A DNA stretch of 64,000 nt from Micromonospora polyrhachis (GTDB lineage Bacteria; Actinomycetota; Actinomycetes; Mycobacteriales; Micromonosporaceae): positions 6,212,501 to 6,276,500 of the forward strand of contig NZ_JACHJW010000001.1 in assembly GCF_014203835.1 (NCBI RefSeq), in the 5' to 3' direction. The position numbers were made by a program, and so were the translations under genes. The notes under the pieces are model-generated. The model was not told where the DNA came from and searched no databases. It saw only the letters and a list, made by a program, of their open reading frames with translations. Below are positions 10,553 through 18,926 of this stretch, piece after piece. Position 1 is the stretch's first letter; each line of letters opens with the position of its first letter.

Positions 10553-10583
10553 TGGGCTGAGTATGGGCTGAGTATGGGCTGAG
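10553..10583. repeat. 11-bp tandem repeat, nearly three copies
   Basis: TGGGCTGAGTA is repeated at 10553-10563 and 10564-10574, with a partial third copy at 10575-10583. The array sits in the gap upstream of the leftward gene at 9566-10486. Confidence 0.8.
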
Positions 10584-10605
10584 GGGGAACGCGATGGTCG
10601 CCGCG

Positions 10606-11961
10606 TCACCGACGCTCGTCCGGGATAGCGCGCAGTATCCGCAGGACGCCGGCACCCGCGAGGTACACGACCAGGGTCGTCGTGGGCAGGCCGAACAGGT
10701 CGTGCCCGGTCTTGGGGGCCAGGCTGTTGGCGAGCAGGGCGTACGCGGTGGCACCGAAGCTGACGATGGTGAGCAGCGCCCGGGGTGCCGGATGGCGCAG
10801 TCCGCTGCACACCCCGGCGGGCAGCCAGCGGGGCCGGGTGTCGGGGCGGCGTCCGCTGCGGGCCTCGATTGGCCCGAAGATGGCGACCAGCCCGGTGAGG
10901 ACCACCATCAGTGCGAGCAGCCAGGGGATTCGCCAGAGCCACCAGGCCAGCGTGCCCACCGCTGGCGTGGGCAGCAGGTCCACGGCGTGCAGCCCGCCGG
11001 CGAGCAGCACCACCGCGCTGACGTGCCAGAGGAAGATGGTCAGCACGACGGCGTTCAGCGCGACCACCACCAGCCAGGGGCGGGGGCGGTGCAGCCACCG
11101 TTCGGCCGGGTCGCGCAGCAGCAGGGCGAGGCCGAGTTGGAAGGTGGCGGCGGCGAGCAGGGCCAGGCTCGGTGGGGACATGTTGTGCAGCCGCTCACCC
11201 GGGATGTTGATCATGCTGGTCGGGTACGGCCCGACCACGGTCAACAACACCAGCGCGACCAGTCCACCGAGCAGCAGCGGTACGGCGACCCGGGGGCGGG
11301 CCAGCCGGGGCCGCTCGTCCCGCCAGGCGAAGCCGACCTGGTGGATGGCGAGCCAGCCGAAGAGGAAGTTACCGCTGGCCAGCGCCTCCGGACCGCGCAG
11401 TCGGGCGAGGTCACCGGCGGCGACCAGGACGACCAGCACCACCGGTACGGCGAACCCGTAGCGCCGGTACAGCGCGTACATGGGTGGGGTCAGGGCCACC
11501 ACCACCAGGTACGCGGCGAGGAACCACAGTGGGATGGTGGCGAACCAGACCGCGGTGCGGATCTGCGCCGGTTCGGCACCGAGCAGGCGGGCACCGACCG
11601 AGGCGGCGGCGAGCACCAGCAGCAGGGTCGTGGTGGGGCGAAGCAGCCGGCCGCTGCGGTCCAACAGCCAGTCGAGCGCGGTGCCGCCCTTGCGTCGTCG
11701 GCTGGTCAGGGAGGCGGCGTTGGCGTAGCCGCCGACGAAGAAGAAGACCGGCAGCACCTGGACGATCCAGGTGATCGGGTGCGCCCAGGGCAGGTCGGGC
11801 AGGGCGGAGTGGCCGGTGAGCTGCCCCCGCCGGTCGGGGCCGATGACGGTGATCAGCCAGTGGCCGAGTACCACGGCCACGATCGCCACCGCGCGGAGCA
11901 GATCGAGGTAACGCTCCCGATTGGCTGGCGTCCGTTCGGCGAGTTGCCGCACGCGACGCAT
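10606..11961 (-). CDS. Acyltransferase family 3 membrane protein
   Basis: A 451-residue polytopic protein of the OafA/YrhL acyltransferase-3 family, which moves acyl groups onto sugars or other cell-surface molecules. The N-terminal RERYLDLLRAVAIVAVVLGHW is the family signature, including the conserved catalytic-type His. VFFFVGGYANAAS and IPLWFLAAYL follow, with about ten hydrophobic segments overall. ATG 11961 places the signature near the N-terminus as in homologues, and the -10-like TACGCT (11973-11968) ends six bases upstream, so the mRNA is probably leaderless. The acceptor cannot be predicted. It diverges from ngcE, and the shared gap contains the AAGAATTCTT palindrome. Confidence 0.85.
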   Translation of the reverse strand: MRRVRQLAERTPANRERYLDLLRAVAIVAVVLGHWLITVIGPDRRGQLTGHSALPDLPWAHPITWIVQVLPVFFFVGGYANAASLTSRRRKGGTALDWLLDRSGRLLRPTTTLLLVLAAASVGARLLGAEPAQIRTAVWFATIPLWFLAAYLVVVALTPPMYALYRRYGFAVPVVLVVLVAAGDLARLRGPEALASGNFLFGWLAIHQVGFAWRDERPRLARPRVAVPLLLGGLVALVLLTVVGPYPTSMINIPGERLHNMSPPSLALLAAATFQLGLALLLRDPAERWLHRPRPWLVVVALNAVVLTIFLWHVSAVVLLAGGLHAVDLLPTPAVGTLAWWLWRIPWLLALMVVLTGLVAIFGPIEARSGRRPDTRPRWLPAGVCSGLRHPAPRALLTIVSFGATAYALLANSLAPKTGHDLFGLPTTTLVVYLAGAGVLRILRAIPDERR

Positions 11962-12042
11962 GAGGTCAGCGTAGCGAGTCGCGGATCCGCGCAAGGTGAT
12001 AACGGTTCGGCCGTGGGGACTTGCTGCCGGCCGCCTACTGCC

Positions 12043-12073
12043 GTAAGAATTCTTCAGCAATACCGTGAACAGT
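12043..12073 (+). promoter_or_regulatory. Candidate operator upstream of ngcE (copy 1)
   Basis: GTAAGAATTCTTCA (12043-12056, containing a perfect AAGAATTCTT) is followed at fixed distance by CCGTGAACAGT. The same two blocks with the same spacing occur before the RpiR-type regulator at 27772-27802 (20 of 31 positions identical). A regulator shared by the two ngc clusters is the simplest reading. Confidence 0.55.
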
Positions 12074-12158
12074 GAAGACAAGCAACACAGCACCTCGCGC
12101 GGCGGCCGCCCGTCATCGTCAACGGCGCACCGCTGGACCCCCGATCCGAGGAGAATCT

Positions 12159-13571
12159 ATGAACAGGCGTGACATCCTGCGTCGTACCGCGGTGGCCGGT
12201 GCCCTCGCGACCCCCGTCGCCGGCCTGCTGACCGGCTGTGCCCTCGGCGGCGGCGACGACAGCGACGGCGGCGACAACCGGGCGGAGAAGACCGCAGAGA
12301 ACCCGCTCGGCGTCAAGGCGGACGCCCCGCTGGAGGTCGTCATCTTCAACGGCGGCTTCGGTGAGGAGTACGCCAAGGCGCACGAGGCGATGTACGCGGA
12401 GAAGTACCCGAAGGCCAAGATCACGCACTCGGCGACGCAGGAGATCAACAAGACCCTGCAGCCGCGCTTCGTCGATGGCACCCCGCCGGACGTGATCAAC
12501 AACTCCGGTGCCGGGCAGATCGACTTCAACGGCCTGGTCTCCCAGGGCACGCTGGCCGACCTCGGCGAGCTGCTCGACGCACCGAGCCTGGACGACCCGA
12601 GCAAGAAGGTGCGTGACACCCTGCTGCCGGGCACGGTCGAGGTGGGCTCCTACAACGGCAAGTTCCTGGCCCTGAACTACACCTACACCGCCTACGGCAT
12701 CTGGTACTCCACCAAGCTCTTCACCGAGAAGGGCTGGCAGTATCCGAAGACCTGGGACGAGCACATCGCGCTGTGCAAGCAGATCAAGGCCGCCGGCATC
12801 GCGCCGTGGACGTACGCCGGCAAGCACCCCCGTTACATGAGCTGGCCGCTGCTCTCCACGGCGATCAAGTTCGGCGGCATCTCGGTGGCCACCGCCATCG
12901 ACAACCTGGAGCCCAACGCCTGGAAGTCCGACGCGATGAAGGCGGCGGCCGACGCGTGGCATCAGATCGTCAAGGACGGCTACATCCTGGCCGGCTCGCC
13001 CGGCTTGGACCACAAGCAGTCACAGACCGAGTGGAGCCAGGGCAAGGCGGCGCTCATCTCCTGCGGCTCCTGGTTGGAGAGCGAGCAGAAGAGCGTCACG
13101 CCCGACGGCTTCAACATGTCCATCGCGCCGACGCCGAGCCTGGGCAGCAGCGACAAACTGCCCTTCGAGGCGATCCGCGGCACCGCCGGTGAGCCGTTCA
13201 TCGTCCCCGCCAAGGCCAAGAACCTGGCCGGTGGCCTGGAGTACTTCCGGATCATGCTGTCCAAGAAGGGTGCCCAGGACTTCACCAGGAAGGTGTCCAG
13301 CCTGCCCGTGGTCGCCGGTGCCACTGACGGCGTCGAGCTGCCGTTCGGCCTCACCACCGTCAGCAAGGCCCTGGAGGCGTCCGGCAGTAACGGTTTCAAC
13401 TGGGTCTACAACACCTTCTACCGCAAGCTGGAGCGCAACCTCGTCGACGCCGCCTGTGGGGAGTTCTTCAGCGGACGGATCGGCCCGGCCGAGTTCCTGG
13501 AGCTGTGCCAGAAGGGCGCTGACTCGATCGCCTCGGACAACTCCATCACCAAGTACAAGCGAGCCGTCTGA
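12159..13571 (+). CDS. ngcE: N-acetylglucosamine/chitobiose ABC transporter, substrate-binding lipoprotein
   Basis: A 470-residue extracytoplasmic sugar-binding protein of the NgcE type, the receptor for GlcNAc and N,N'-diacetylchitobiose in Streptomyces. The N-terminus has a twin-arginine start (NRRDILRRTA) and a lipobox LLTGC with Cys27 as lipid anchor. ENPLGVKADAPLEVVIFNGG, LQPRFVDGTPPDVINNSG and TWAYAGK-type blocks match NgcE as I know it, with GGLEYFRIMLS near the C-terminus. ATG 12159 follows GAGGAG. The permeases ngcF and ngcG follow after a hairpin. There is no ATPase gene; this class uses the shared ATPase MsiK encoded elsewhere. A paralogue lies at 29196-30629. Confidence 0.88.
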   Translation: MNRRDILRRTAVAGALATPVAGLLTGCALGGGDDSDGGDNRAEKTAENPLGVKADAPLEVVIFNGGFGEEYAKAHEAMYAEKYPKAKITHSATQEINKTLQPRFVDGTPPDVINNSGAGQIDFNGLVSQGTLADLGELLDAPSLDDPSKKVRDTLLPGTVEVGSYNGKFLALNYTYTAYGIWYSTKLFTEKGWQYPKTWDEHIALCKQIKAAGIAPWTYAGKHPRYMSWPLLSTAIKFGGISVATAIDNLEPNAWKSDAMKAAADAWHQIVKDGYILAGSPGLDHKQSQTEWSQGKAALISCGSWLESEQKSVTPDGFNMSIAPTPSLGSSDKLPFEAIRGTAGEPFIVPAKAKNLAGGLEYFRIMLSKKGAQDFTRKVSSLPVVAGATDGVELPFGLTTVSKALEASGSNGFNWVYNTFYRKLERNLVDAACGEFFSGRIGPAEFLELCQKGADSIASDNSITKYKRAV

Positions 13572-13582
13572 GTCACGCGAAC

Positions 13583-13608
13583 GGGCCGGCCTGGTGACGG
13601 GCCGGCCC
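13583..13608 (+). terminator. Hairpin between ngcE and ngcF
   Basis: GGGCCGGCC (13583-13591) and GGCCGGCCC (13600-13608) are perfect 9-bp arms with an 8-base loop. It lies between receptor and permease genes and would lower permease expression relative to the receptor, as is common in sugar ABC operons. Confidence 0.6.
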
Positions 13609-13645
13609 TTCCGGCATTCCCGACGCCTGGGCAGGATCAAATCTC

Positions 13646-14554
13646 GTGAGACATGGCAAGTATCCGCTGATCATCACCTTTCTGTTGCCGCCCCTGCTGC
13701 TGTACGGCATCTTCGTCCTCTCGCCGTACGCGCAGGCGTTCCAGATCTCCACCACCGACTGGCTCGGCTATTCGCCGGACGCCAAGTTCCTGGGGCTGGA
13801 CAACTTCACCGCGTTGTGGCGCGACGAGTACGCCTGGAATGCGATCAAGAACAACGCGATCCTGCTGCTGTTGCTGCCGGTCCTGACCATCGGGCTCGGC
13901 CTCTTCTTCAGCACCATGCTCACCATGGGCGGCCGGCGGGGCCGGGCCGGTGTCGTCGGCGTACGGGGTTCGGCCTTCTACCAGCTCGTGTACTTCTTCC
14001 CGCAGGTGCTCTCGGTGGTGATCATCGCCTACATCTGGCGGGAGATGTACCACCCCAACAGTGGCCTGCTCAACGGCGCGCTCGCCGGGCTCGGGCTGCC
14101 CACCCCCGCGTGGCTGGGTGACCCCAGGTTCGCGTTCTGGTGCGTGCTGGCGGCGATGGTGTGGAGCAACGTCGGGTTCTACGTCGTACTCTTCGGCGCG
14201 GCCATGCAGTCGATCCCCAAGGACATCTACGAGGCGGTCATGCTCGACGGGGCGTCACGCTGGACCACCCTGTTCAAGGTGACCATCCCGCTGCTCTGGG
14301 ACACCGTCCAGGTCGCCTGGATCTACCTGGCCATCGCCGCGCTCGACGGCTTCATCCTGGTGCAGTTGATGACCGACGGCGGTCCCAACTACTCCTCGGA
14401 CGTGATCGGCCTGCGGATGTACAACACCGCGTTCGGCTCCGAGACCAAGTTCGGCTACGCCTCGGCGATCGGCGTGGTGATGTTCTTCCTGACCCTGTCG
14501 GTGTCCGTGCTGGCCCTGCGCGCCGCCAAACGTGACCGGATCGAGTACTCATGA
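13646..14554 (+). CDS. ngcF: GlcNAc/chitobiose ABC transporter permease NgcF
   Basis: A 302-residue inner-membrane permease of the sugar (MalF-like) family with six predicted transmembrane segments. The cytoplasmic EAA loop reads YEAVMLDGASRWTTLFKVTIP, the site that contacts the ATPase. The N-terminus RHGKYPLIITFLLPP and the loop GGRRGRAG between early helices are shared with the paralogue at 30647. The start is GTG 13646. It follows ngcE after a 74-bp gap with a strong hairpin, and its stop overlaps the ngcG start (ATGA). It should pair with NgcG to import the amino sugar bound by NgcE, energised by an unlinked ATPase. Confidence 0.87.
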   Translation: MRHGKYPLIITFLLPPLLLYGIFVLSPYAQAFQISTTDWLGYSPDAKFLGLDNFTALWRDEYAWNAIKNNAILLLLLPVLTIGLGLFFSTMLTMGGRRGRAGVVGVRGSAFYQLVYFFPQVLSVVIIAYIWREMYHPNSGLLNGALAGLGLPTPAWLGDPRFAFWCVLAAMVWSNVGFYVVLFGAAMQSIPKDIYEAVMLDGASRWTTLFKVTIPLLWDTVQVAWIYLAIAALDGFILVQLMTDGGPNYSSDVIGLRMYNTAFGSETKFGYASAIGVVMFFLTLSVSVLALRAAKRDRIEYS

Positions 14555-15459
14555 GCACAGTCGAAAGCCCGGTGGCGGCACCGGTCCACGCCACCCCGGA
14601 AACCCGTACGCCCGACCGGCAGCCCCGACGCGAGTGGGGTGTCTTCAACGTCTTCTCCCACAGCTTCCTGGTGCTGTGGGGCCTGCTGACCGTGCTGCCG
14701 CTGCTCTGGGTGGTGATCAGCTCGTTCAAGAGCGACGCCGAGATCCTCTCCGATCCCTGGGGCCTGCCCAGCGCGCTGCGCTTCGAGAACTGGGCCCGGG
14801 CCTGGACCGAGGCCCACATCGGGCAGTACTTCCTCAACAGTGCCATCGTGGTGGCCGGCTCGCTGACCCTGACCATGCTGCTCGGTGCCACCGCCGCGTA
14901 CGTCTTCGCCCGGTACGAGTTCCGGGGCCGGCAGATCGTCTACTACCTCTTCGTCGGCGGCATGATGTTCCCGGTCTTCCTGGCGCTGGTCCCGCTCTTC
15001 TTCGTGGTACGCCAGGCGGGGCTGCTCAACACCTGGCCGGGCCTGATGCTGGTCTACGCCGGCTACTCCCTCCCGTTCACGGTCTTCTTCCTCACCGCGT
15101 TCTTCCGGACGCTGCCCACCTCGGTGGGGGAGGCGGCCATGATGGACGGCTGCGGCCACTTCCGGCTCTTCTTCCGGGTGATGCTGCCGATGGCCCGGCC
15201 GGGCCTGATCAGCGTCGGTATCTTCAACTTCCTCAGCCACTGGAACCAGTTCATCCTTCCCCAGGTGCTGATGCAGGGGGACGAGTCGAAGTGGGTGCTG
15301 GCCCAGGGCCTGACCGCCCTGGCCGTCAACCAGGGGTACGCGGGCGACTACAGCGGACTCTTCGCTGGTCTCACCATCGCGATGCTGCCGGTGCTCGTGG
15401 TCTACATCGCGTTCCAGCGGCAGATCCAGTCCGGCCTCACCGCCGGCCAACTCAAGTAA
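14551..15459 (+). CDS. ngcG: GlcNAc/chitobiose ABC transporter permease NgcG
   Basis: A 302-residue permease of the MalG-like type. A hydrophilic N-terminal tail of about 30 residues is followed by six hydrophobic segments. The EAA loop is GEAAMMDGCGHFRLFFRVMLP. The conserved SSFKSDAEI after the first helix and the C-terminus QRQIQSGLTAGQLK (family-typical GLTAGAVKG-like ending) are present. ATG 14551 overlaps the ngcF stop by four bases, so the two permeases are co-translated. The operon ends here; a strong terminator hairpin (15542-15572) follows, after a tRNA-3'-end-like sequence. Confidence 0.87.
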   Translation: MSTVESPVAAPVHATPETRTPDRQPRREWGVFNVFSHSFLVLWGLLTVLPLLWVVISSFKSDAEILSDPWGLPSALRFENWARAWTEAHIGQYFLNSAIVVAGSLTLTMLLGATAAYVFARYEFRGRQIVYYLFVGGMMFPVFLALVPLFFVVRQAGLLNTWPGLMLVYAGYSLPFTVFFLTAFFRTLPTSVGEAAMMDGCGHFRLFFRVMLPMARPGLISVGIFNFLSHWNQFILPQVLMQGDESKWVLAQGLTALAVNQGYAGDYSGLFAGLTIAMLPVLVVYIAFQRQIQSGLTAGQLK

Positions 15460-15492
15460 CCGGACTGGCAGCCACGTTGGTACCCAGCGGAC

Positions 15493-15533
15493 CTCCAGTC
15501 CGCAGGTTCCGGGGTCGAGTCCCTGGCGGCGCA
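15493..15533 (+). other. tRNA 3'-half-like sequence
   Basis: GCGGA-CCTCCAG-TCCGC resembles an anticodon arm. It is followed by a T-arm-like CCGGGGTCGAGTCCCTGG and an acceptor-like GCGGCGCACC. No matching 5' half precedes it (an acceptor GCGCCGC is absent), and base 33 of the loop is not T, so this is not a functional tRNA. It could be a 3' fragment left by an integrated element. Confidence 0.35.
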
Positions 15534-15541
15534 CCGATCGA

Positions 15542-15572
15542 GGCCCTGACCAGTAACAACCTGGTCGGGGCC
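15542..15572 (+). terminator. Strong terminator hairpin after ngcG and the tRNA-like sequence
   Basis: GGCCCTGACCAG (15542-15553) pairs with CTGGTCGGGGCC (15561-15572) over 12 bp with one G-U pair and a 7-base loop. Confidence 0.7.
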
Positions 15573-15827
15573 TTGGCTGTTGTCCATATAGTTTTGAACC
15601 TGCCCCGAAAAGCCCGCAGTAACGGCTGGGGCGGTCAGGTCCGGTGGGGTCCGCAACCCGATCTCCATCGCACCGCCCGCCTGTTCGGCGGTACAACGAC
15701 CGACGACCGTCGGCGTATGGACTCGCGCCACAGGCACGTCGGAACGAACGTGCGCAGGCGCGTCGCCGCCGCGGTGAGAGCGAGCCTGGCCTGATCAGGC
15801 GCTAGCTCTGTGGCAGACTCGGGCCGC

Positions 15828-16673
15828 ATGCAACGCTTCTACTCCTGGGATGGCACAGAACTGGCATATCGGATGGTCGGCTCCGGGCCGCCCCTGGTGT
15901 GCATCCCCGGCGGCCCGGGCCAGGCCGTCGAGTACTTCGACGAACTGGGCGGTCTTAGCGAACACCGGACGTTGATCCTGCTGGACAACCGCGGCACGGG
16001 CGGGTCGCAGACACTACAGGACCCCACGACGTACCGGGTCGAACGGCTCGTCCACGACGTCGAGGCACTGCGCGGCCACCTTGGGCTGGACGTCATGGAC
16101 CTGTTTGGACACTCGGCCAGCGGCGGGATCTGCCTGCTGTACGCGGCCGAGCACCCGCACCGGGTCGGCCGTCTTGTGCTGGTCGATCCATCCATGCGCG
16201 TCGTCGGCATCCAGTCCGACCTCGGCGTCGACGAGGTGCTGGCCAAACGGGCCCACGAGCCCTGGTACGCCGACGCGGTCGCCGCCCTGCACGCCGAGGC
16301 CGCAACGCCACAGGAACTGGAGCGGTACCGCTGGCTCGCGGCGCCGCTGCTCTACGGACAATGGAACGCCGCCGCCCAGGAGCAGGCAGCCGCCGAGCCC
16401 GCCCAGTTCGCTCAGCCGGCAACCGACGGATTCTACGCTGGCTTCGACCCGGACCCCACGCTGCCCAGCCGCCTTGCAACACTGAGAATGCGGATACTCC
16501 TGGTGGTCGGCGAATACGACATCTGGCCCACGTCCACGGCTGTCCGCGAGTTGGCCGCCCTGCTCAACAACGCCGAACTTGCGGTGCTGCCAGGGGCAGG
16601 GCATTTCCCGTGGGTGGACGACCCGGCCAATTTCGTAGCCACTGTGGAGGGGTTCCTCGGCCGGGCTACCTGA
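15828..16673 (+). CDS. Alpha/beta hydrolase (proline iminopeptidase-like)
   Basis: A 281-residue alpha/beta-hydrolase. The oxyanion-hole region PLVCIPGGPGQAVEY, the Arg-rich DNRGTGGSQ turn, the nucleophile elbow FGHSASGG (Ser in G-x-S-x-G), a C-terminal GEYDIWPTS for the acid, and GAGHFPWVDDP for the catalytic His give a complete triad. GGPG and DNRGTG are typical of proline iminopeptidase-like and related hydrolases; the substrate is not predictable. ATG 15828 is chosen over GTG 15810 because the -10-like CAGACT (15814-15819) would then give a leaderless start. It lies just inside the possible left edge of an accessory stretch. Confidence 0.8.
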   Translation: MQRFYSWDGTELAYRMVGSGPPLVCIPGGPGQAVEYFDELGGLSEHRTLILLDNRGTGGSQTLQDPTTYRVERLVHDVEALRGHLGLDVMDLFGHSASGGICLLYAAEHPHRVGRLVLVDPSMRVVGIQSDLGVDEVLAKRAHEPWYADAVAALHAEAATPQELERYRWLAAPLLYGQWNAAAQEQAAAEPAQFAQPATDGFYAGFDPDPTLPSRLATLRMRILLVVGEYDIWPTSTAVRELAALLNNAELAVLPGAGHFPWVDDPANFVATVEGFLGRAT

Positions 16674-16730
16674 CGGTGGCCTCGCCAGGTCACCCTCGTC
16701 AGCGTACTGCCGATCTTCGCTGTCTGACGC

Positions 16731-16920
16731 GTGGCCTTCCTCTTCCTCACCGCATGGATGCTGCTGGCCCTCGCCGGCCTGGCGATCATTAGCCGGCCTG
16801 GTCACCCTGACCGGAGTCGGGGCGGCCGCGATTCTGAGCATGCTGCCCACTTGGGCGGCCAGCCCCTACGACCGGCTCGTCCAGGGCCGATTCGATCCTC
16901 TGGCCTTCCCGACCCGCTAT
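16731..16920 (+). pseudogene. Remnant of a small membrane-protein gene, frameshifted
   Basis: A hydrophobic stretch (AFLFLTAWMLLALAGLAII) runs out of frame near 16795. A second frame continues with LAGLVTLTGVGAAAILSML and then a soluble-looking tail. Neither has a ribosome site or a full-length ORF. The likely reading is a decayed membrane-protein gene, but the parent family is not identifiable. The rest of 16674-16979 holds nothing else I can recognise. Confidence 0.3.
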
Positions 16921-16979
16921 CTTGTCCCGCGTTGTGCGCCATGCCAGGTAGACGTACGGCTCGGCTGCCGTAGACAGCC

Positions 16980-17729
16980 TCAGCTCAGTGAGAGTGCAAG
17001 GGTCTCACCGGCTCCCATCAGCCGGCCGTTGATGAGTACCTGGACTCGGGCGCGGACCGGGTCGGGGCCGACCAGCAGGATCATCGACCACATGTAGTCG
17101 TGGATGTATTCCTGCTTTTCGACGGTGCGGGTGAGGCCGTCGCCACGTTCGATCTCCATGTGGATTTCGACCTGGTTGGTCGTTGCCAGGTGGTCCAGGC
17201 CTGATGTGCCCTCGAACCGGGACCAGGCTGCTCGACCCCATGGCGAGTAGCGCAGTTGGACCTGGCCGACGAGTTGAGTTTCGGAGATGGCTACCTTCTG
17301 TGCGTCCAGCGTCACCGCGTCGAAGCCGCATCCGGCCCGTTCCGGATCGGCGCCGTCCACCACCGCCTGGGGGGACCCGGCTGGCCGGGCGATTACCGGC
17401 CGTTCCAGGATGCCCGCCGCGCTGACGTCGAGCCGGCGGTTGGCCTGTTGCCAGCGCTTGCGCCACTCCTGTTCGTCTCCGCCGCATGCGGCGACGAAGG
17501 CGAGTGTCACCGGCAGTGATGGCAACACGCGGCCGGCCACCGCCGTCGACAGGGCGGTTCGAGAGTAGTGCGTGCGTTTGGCGAGTTCGCGGAAGCTGGG
17601 TGTGCCGGCGGACTCCCGAAGGCGGAGCAGCTCGACTGCGAAGGTCCCTGCGGCGGTCTCCAGCCGATAGCCGAGCCGCTCGTCCGCCGTCATCGTCACC
17701 TCGTTCACCATCGCCCGGAAGGCATCCAT
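16980..17729 (-). CDS. XRE-type regulator with DUF2690 domain
   Basis: A 249-residue protein. The N-terminal helix-turn-helix covers about residues 15-65 (GTPSFRELAKRTHYSRTALSTAVAGR). After a linker, the C-terminal half carries a DUF2690-like extracellular/sensory domain: a cysteine (AGCGFDAVTLD), QLVGQVQLRYSPWGRAAWSRFEG and EYIHDYMWSMILLVGP. Here no transmembrane helix is visible between the parts, unlike many HTH-DUF2690 proteins. ATG 17729 has GGAGAAG directly upstream; ATG 17747 and ATG 17693 are possible. It diverges from the secreted-protein gene at 17866, which it may regulate. Confidence 0.75.
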   Translation of the reverse strand: MDAFRAMVNEVTMTADERLGYRLETAAGTFAVELLRLRESAGTPSFRELAKRTHYSRTALSTAVAGRVLPSLPVTLAFVAACGGDEQEWRKRWQQANRRLDVSAAGILERPVIARPAGSPQAVVDGADPERAGCGFDAVTLDAQKVAISETQLVGQVQLRYSPWGRAAWSRFEGTSGLDHLATTNQVEIHMEIERGDGLTRTVEKQEYIHDYMWSMILLVGPDPVRARVQVLINGRLMGAGETLALSLS

Positions 17730-17865
17730 CTTCTCCAATGACTGCATTGGTGGCAACAGGTGTCCGGGGCGTGGTTTCCACTGTTGCCGGCAAACGGCTC
17801 TGCCGAGACTCGTAGGTGCGCGCAACTCACCGCCGGGCCCGGGTCGACAGCCTCAAGGAGGAATC

Positions 17866-18480
17866 GTGATCAGGAAACACGCCAGGCTTCTGGCCGTTCT
17901 GGCCACAGCACTGCTGGGCGCACTGGCCACCCCGGCACCGGCGAGCGCTGCCCCGCAGGAGCCCGCCAAGCACTGCGTAACGAACCTGAGCACCGGTGCC
18001 ACCCGCTGCTTTTCGACCTTCTCGGCCGCCATCGCCGATGTCACGCAGGGGGAGATCACCAACGCGGACGCCCTGCCTGCGCTGACGCCCGGCGTCGGGC
18101 TGCGTGACCGGCTCAACCAGCTCGGTGCCCAGGCGGCACAGCGGAACAAGGCCGCCCTCGCGGCGGGCTCGACCACCATGGCCGAGATCACCGTGGCCGT
18201 CAACTTCGAGCACACCGGATATGACACCCGGGGCTTTACCTACATCGGGACCGGCGACCATCGCTGTGACGACGGACCGGTAGATGTTTGGGAATACCAG
18301 TTGCCGGAACTGACCAGCATCAACGACAAGATCAGCTCGTTCTACGGTGCTAACAACTGCTGGCAGGAGAGCTACGAGCACGCATGGTGGGGCGGCAGAG
18401 TCCTGTCGCTGCGCCCGGAGGCAGCCGACCTCAACCAGGTGAACTTCAACGACATCATCTCCTCGTTCAGGCTCACCTGA
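17866..18480 (+). CDS. Secreted protein with a crystallin-like C-terminus
   Basis: A 204-residue exported protein. The signal peptide is clear (RKHAR, a hydrophobic core, cleavage at about ASA-AP, residues 27-29). The mature N-terminal half has a Cys pair (HCVTNLSTGATRCFS). The C-terminal part (about 150-204), with NDKISSFYGANNC and NQVNFNDIISSFRLT, has the paired I-S-S-F strands of a beta/gamma-crystallin Greek-key, as in the I36 peptidase-inhibitor family. The start is GTG 17866 with AAGGAGGAA seven bases upstream. It diverges from an XRE/DUF2690 gene and is followed by a terminator hairpin (18495-18537). Function is unknown; inhibitor activity is a guess. Confidence 0.75.
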   Translation: MIRKHARLLAVLATALLGALATPAPASAAPQEPAKHCVTNLSTGATRCFSTFSAAIADVTQGEITNADALPALTPGVGLRDRLNQLGAQAAQRNKAALAAGSTTMAEITVAVNFEHTGYDTRGFTYIGTGDHRCDDGPVDVWEYQLPELTSINDKISSFYGANNCWQESYEHAWWGGRVLSLRPEAADLNQVNFNDIISSFRLT

Positions 18481-18494
18481 GCGAAGCGCTCCGG

Positions 18495-18537
18495 GCCGCC
18501 CGTGACTATCCCATCCAACGGGCCAGTCGCGGGCGGC
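18495..18537 (+). terminator. Terminator hairpin after the secreted-protein gene
   Basis: GCCGCCCGTGACT (18495-18507) and AGTCGCGGGCGGC (18525-18537) pair over 13 bp with one G-U pair and a 17-base loop. Confidence 0.65.
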
Positions 18538-18882
18538 TTGCGGGTATGCGCATGGCAGGCTGGATGAGCCAGGCGATCCAACGAACTGGCTCAGCGAAGC
18601 GGCCGGCGCGCAGACCGGCTTGATCACGGTCGCGAACGTTGCTCGGAGACCTGTTGCACGGTGGGGGAGCCGACCAGTGTTCCCGTGCTCGCGTGCAATG
18701 TCGCCGGTACGCCGATCGGGACGGTGAGCGCTCGCGACCCGGCGCACGATCGCAGTGCCGGGACTTGCCTCACTGGACACCTCGGACGCCGCAACACCCT
18801 TGATCAAGTAAGAGCCTGATTTGCCTCGGGAGGCCTGTGTCGTAGGGGGTCAGGGCGGATTACGCGGCTACCTGAGCTGCTG
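18538..18882. other. Intergenic region before the siderophore operon
   Basis: About 345 bp with no ORF of coding character. Apart from the terminator before it and the iron box after it, I see nothing I can name. Confidence 0.4.
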
Positions 18883-18901
18883 TTAGGTTAGGCATCCCTT
18901 A
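18883..18901 (+). promoter_or_regulatory. Iron box (IdeR/DmdR-type) of the siderophore uptake operon
   Basis: TTAGGTTAGGCATCCCTTA matches the left half of the actinomycete iron-box consensus exactly (TTAGGTTAGGC) and the right half partly. It lies 26 bp before the receptor gene start, where an iron-loaded repressor would shut off the operon. Confidence 0.75.
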
Positions 18902-18926
18902 CCTCTGCGAAGTGGAGTATCTCAGC

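Noticed and set aside
10594-12075. A ~490-codon rightward frame opposite the acyltransferase
   Set aside because: Composition is a low-complexity Gln/Gly/Arg shadow of the membrane protein on the minus strand.
15493-15533. A functional tRNA gene
   Set aside because: The 5' half and acceptor partner are missing and base 33 is not T.
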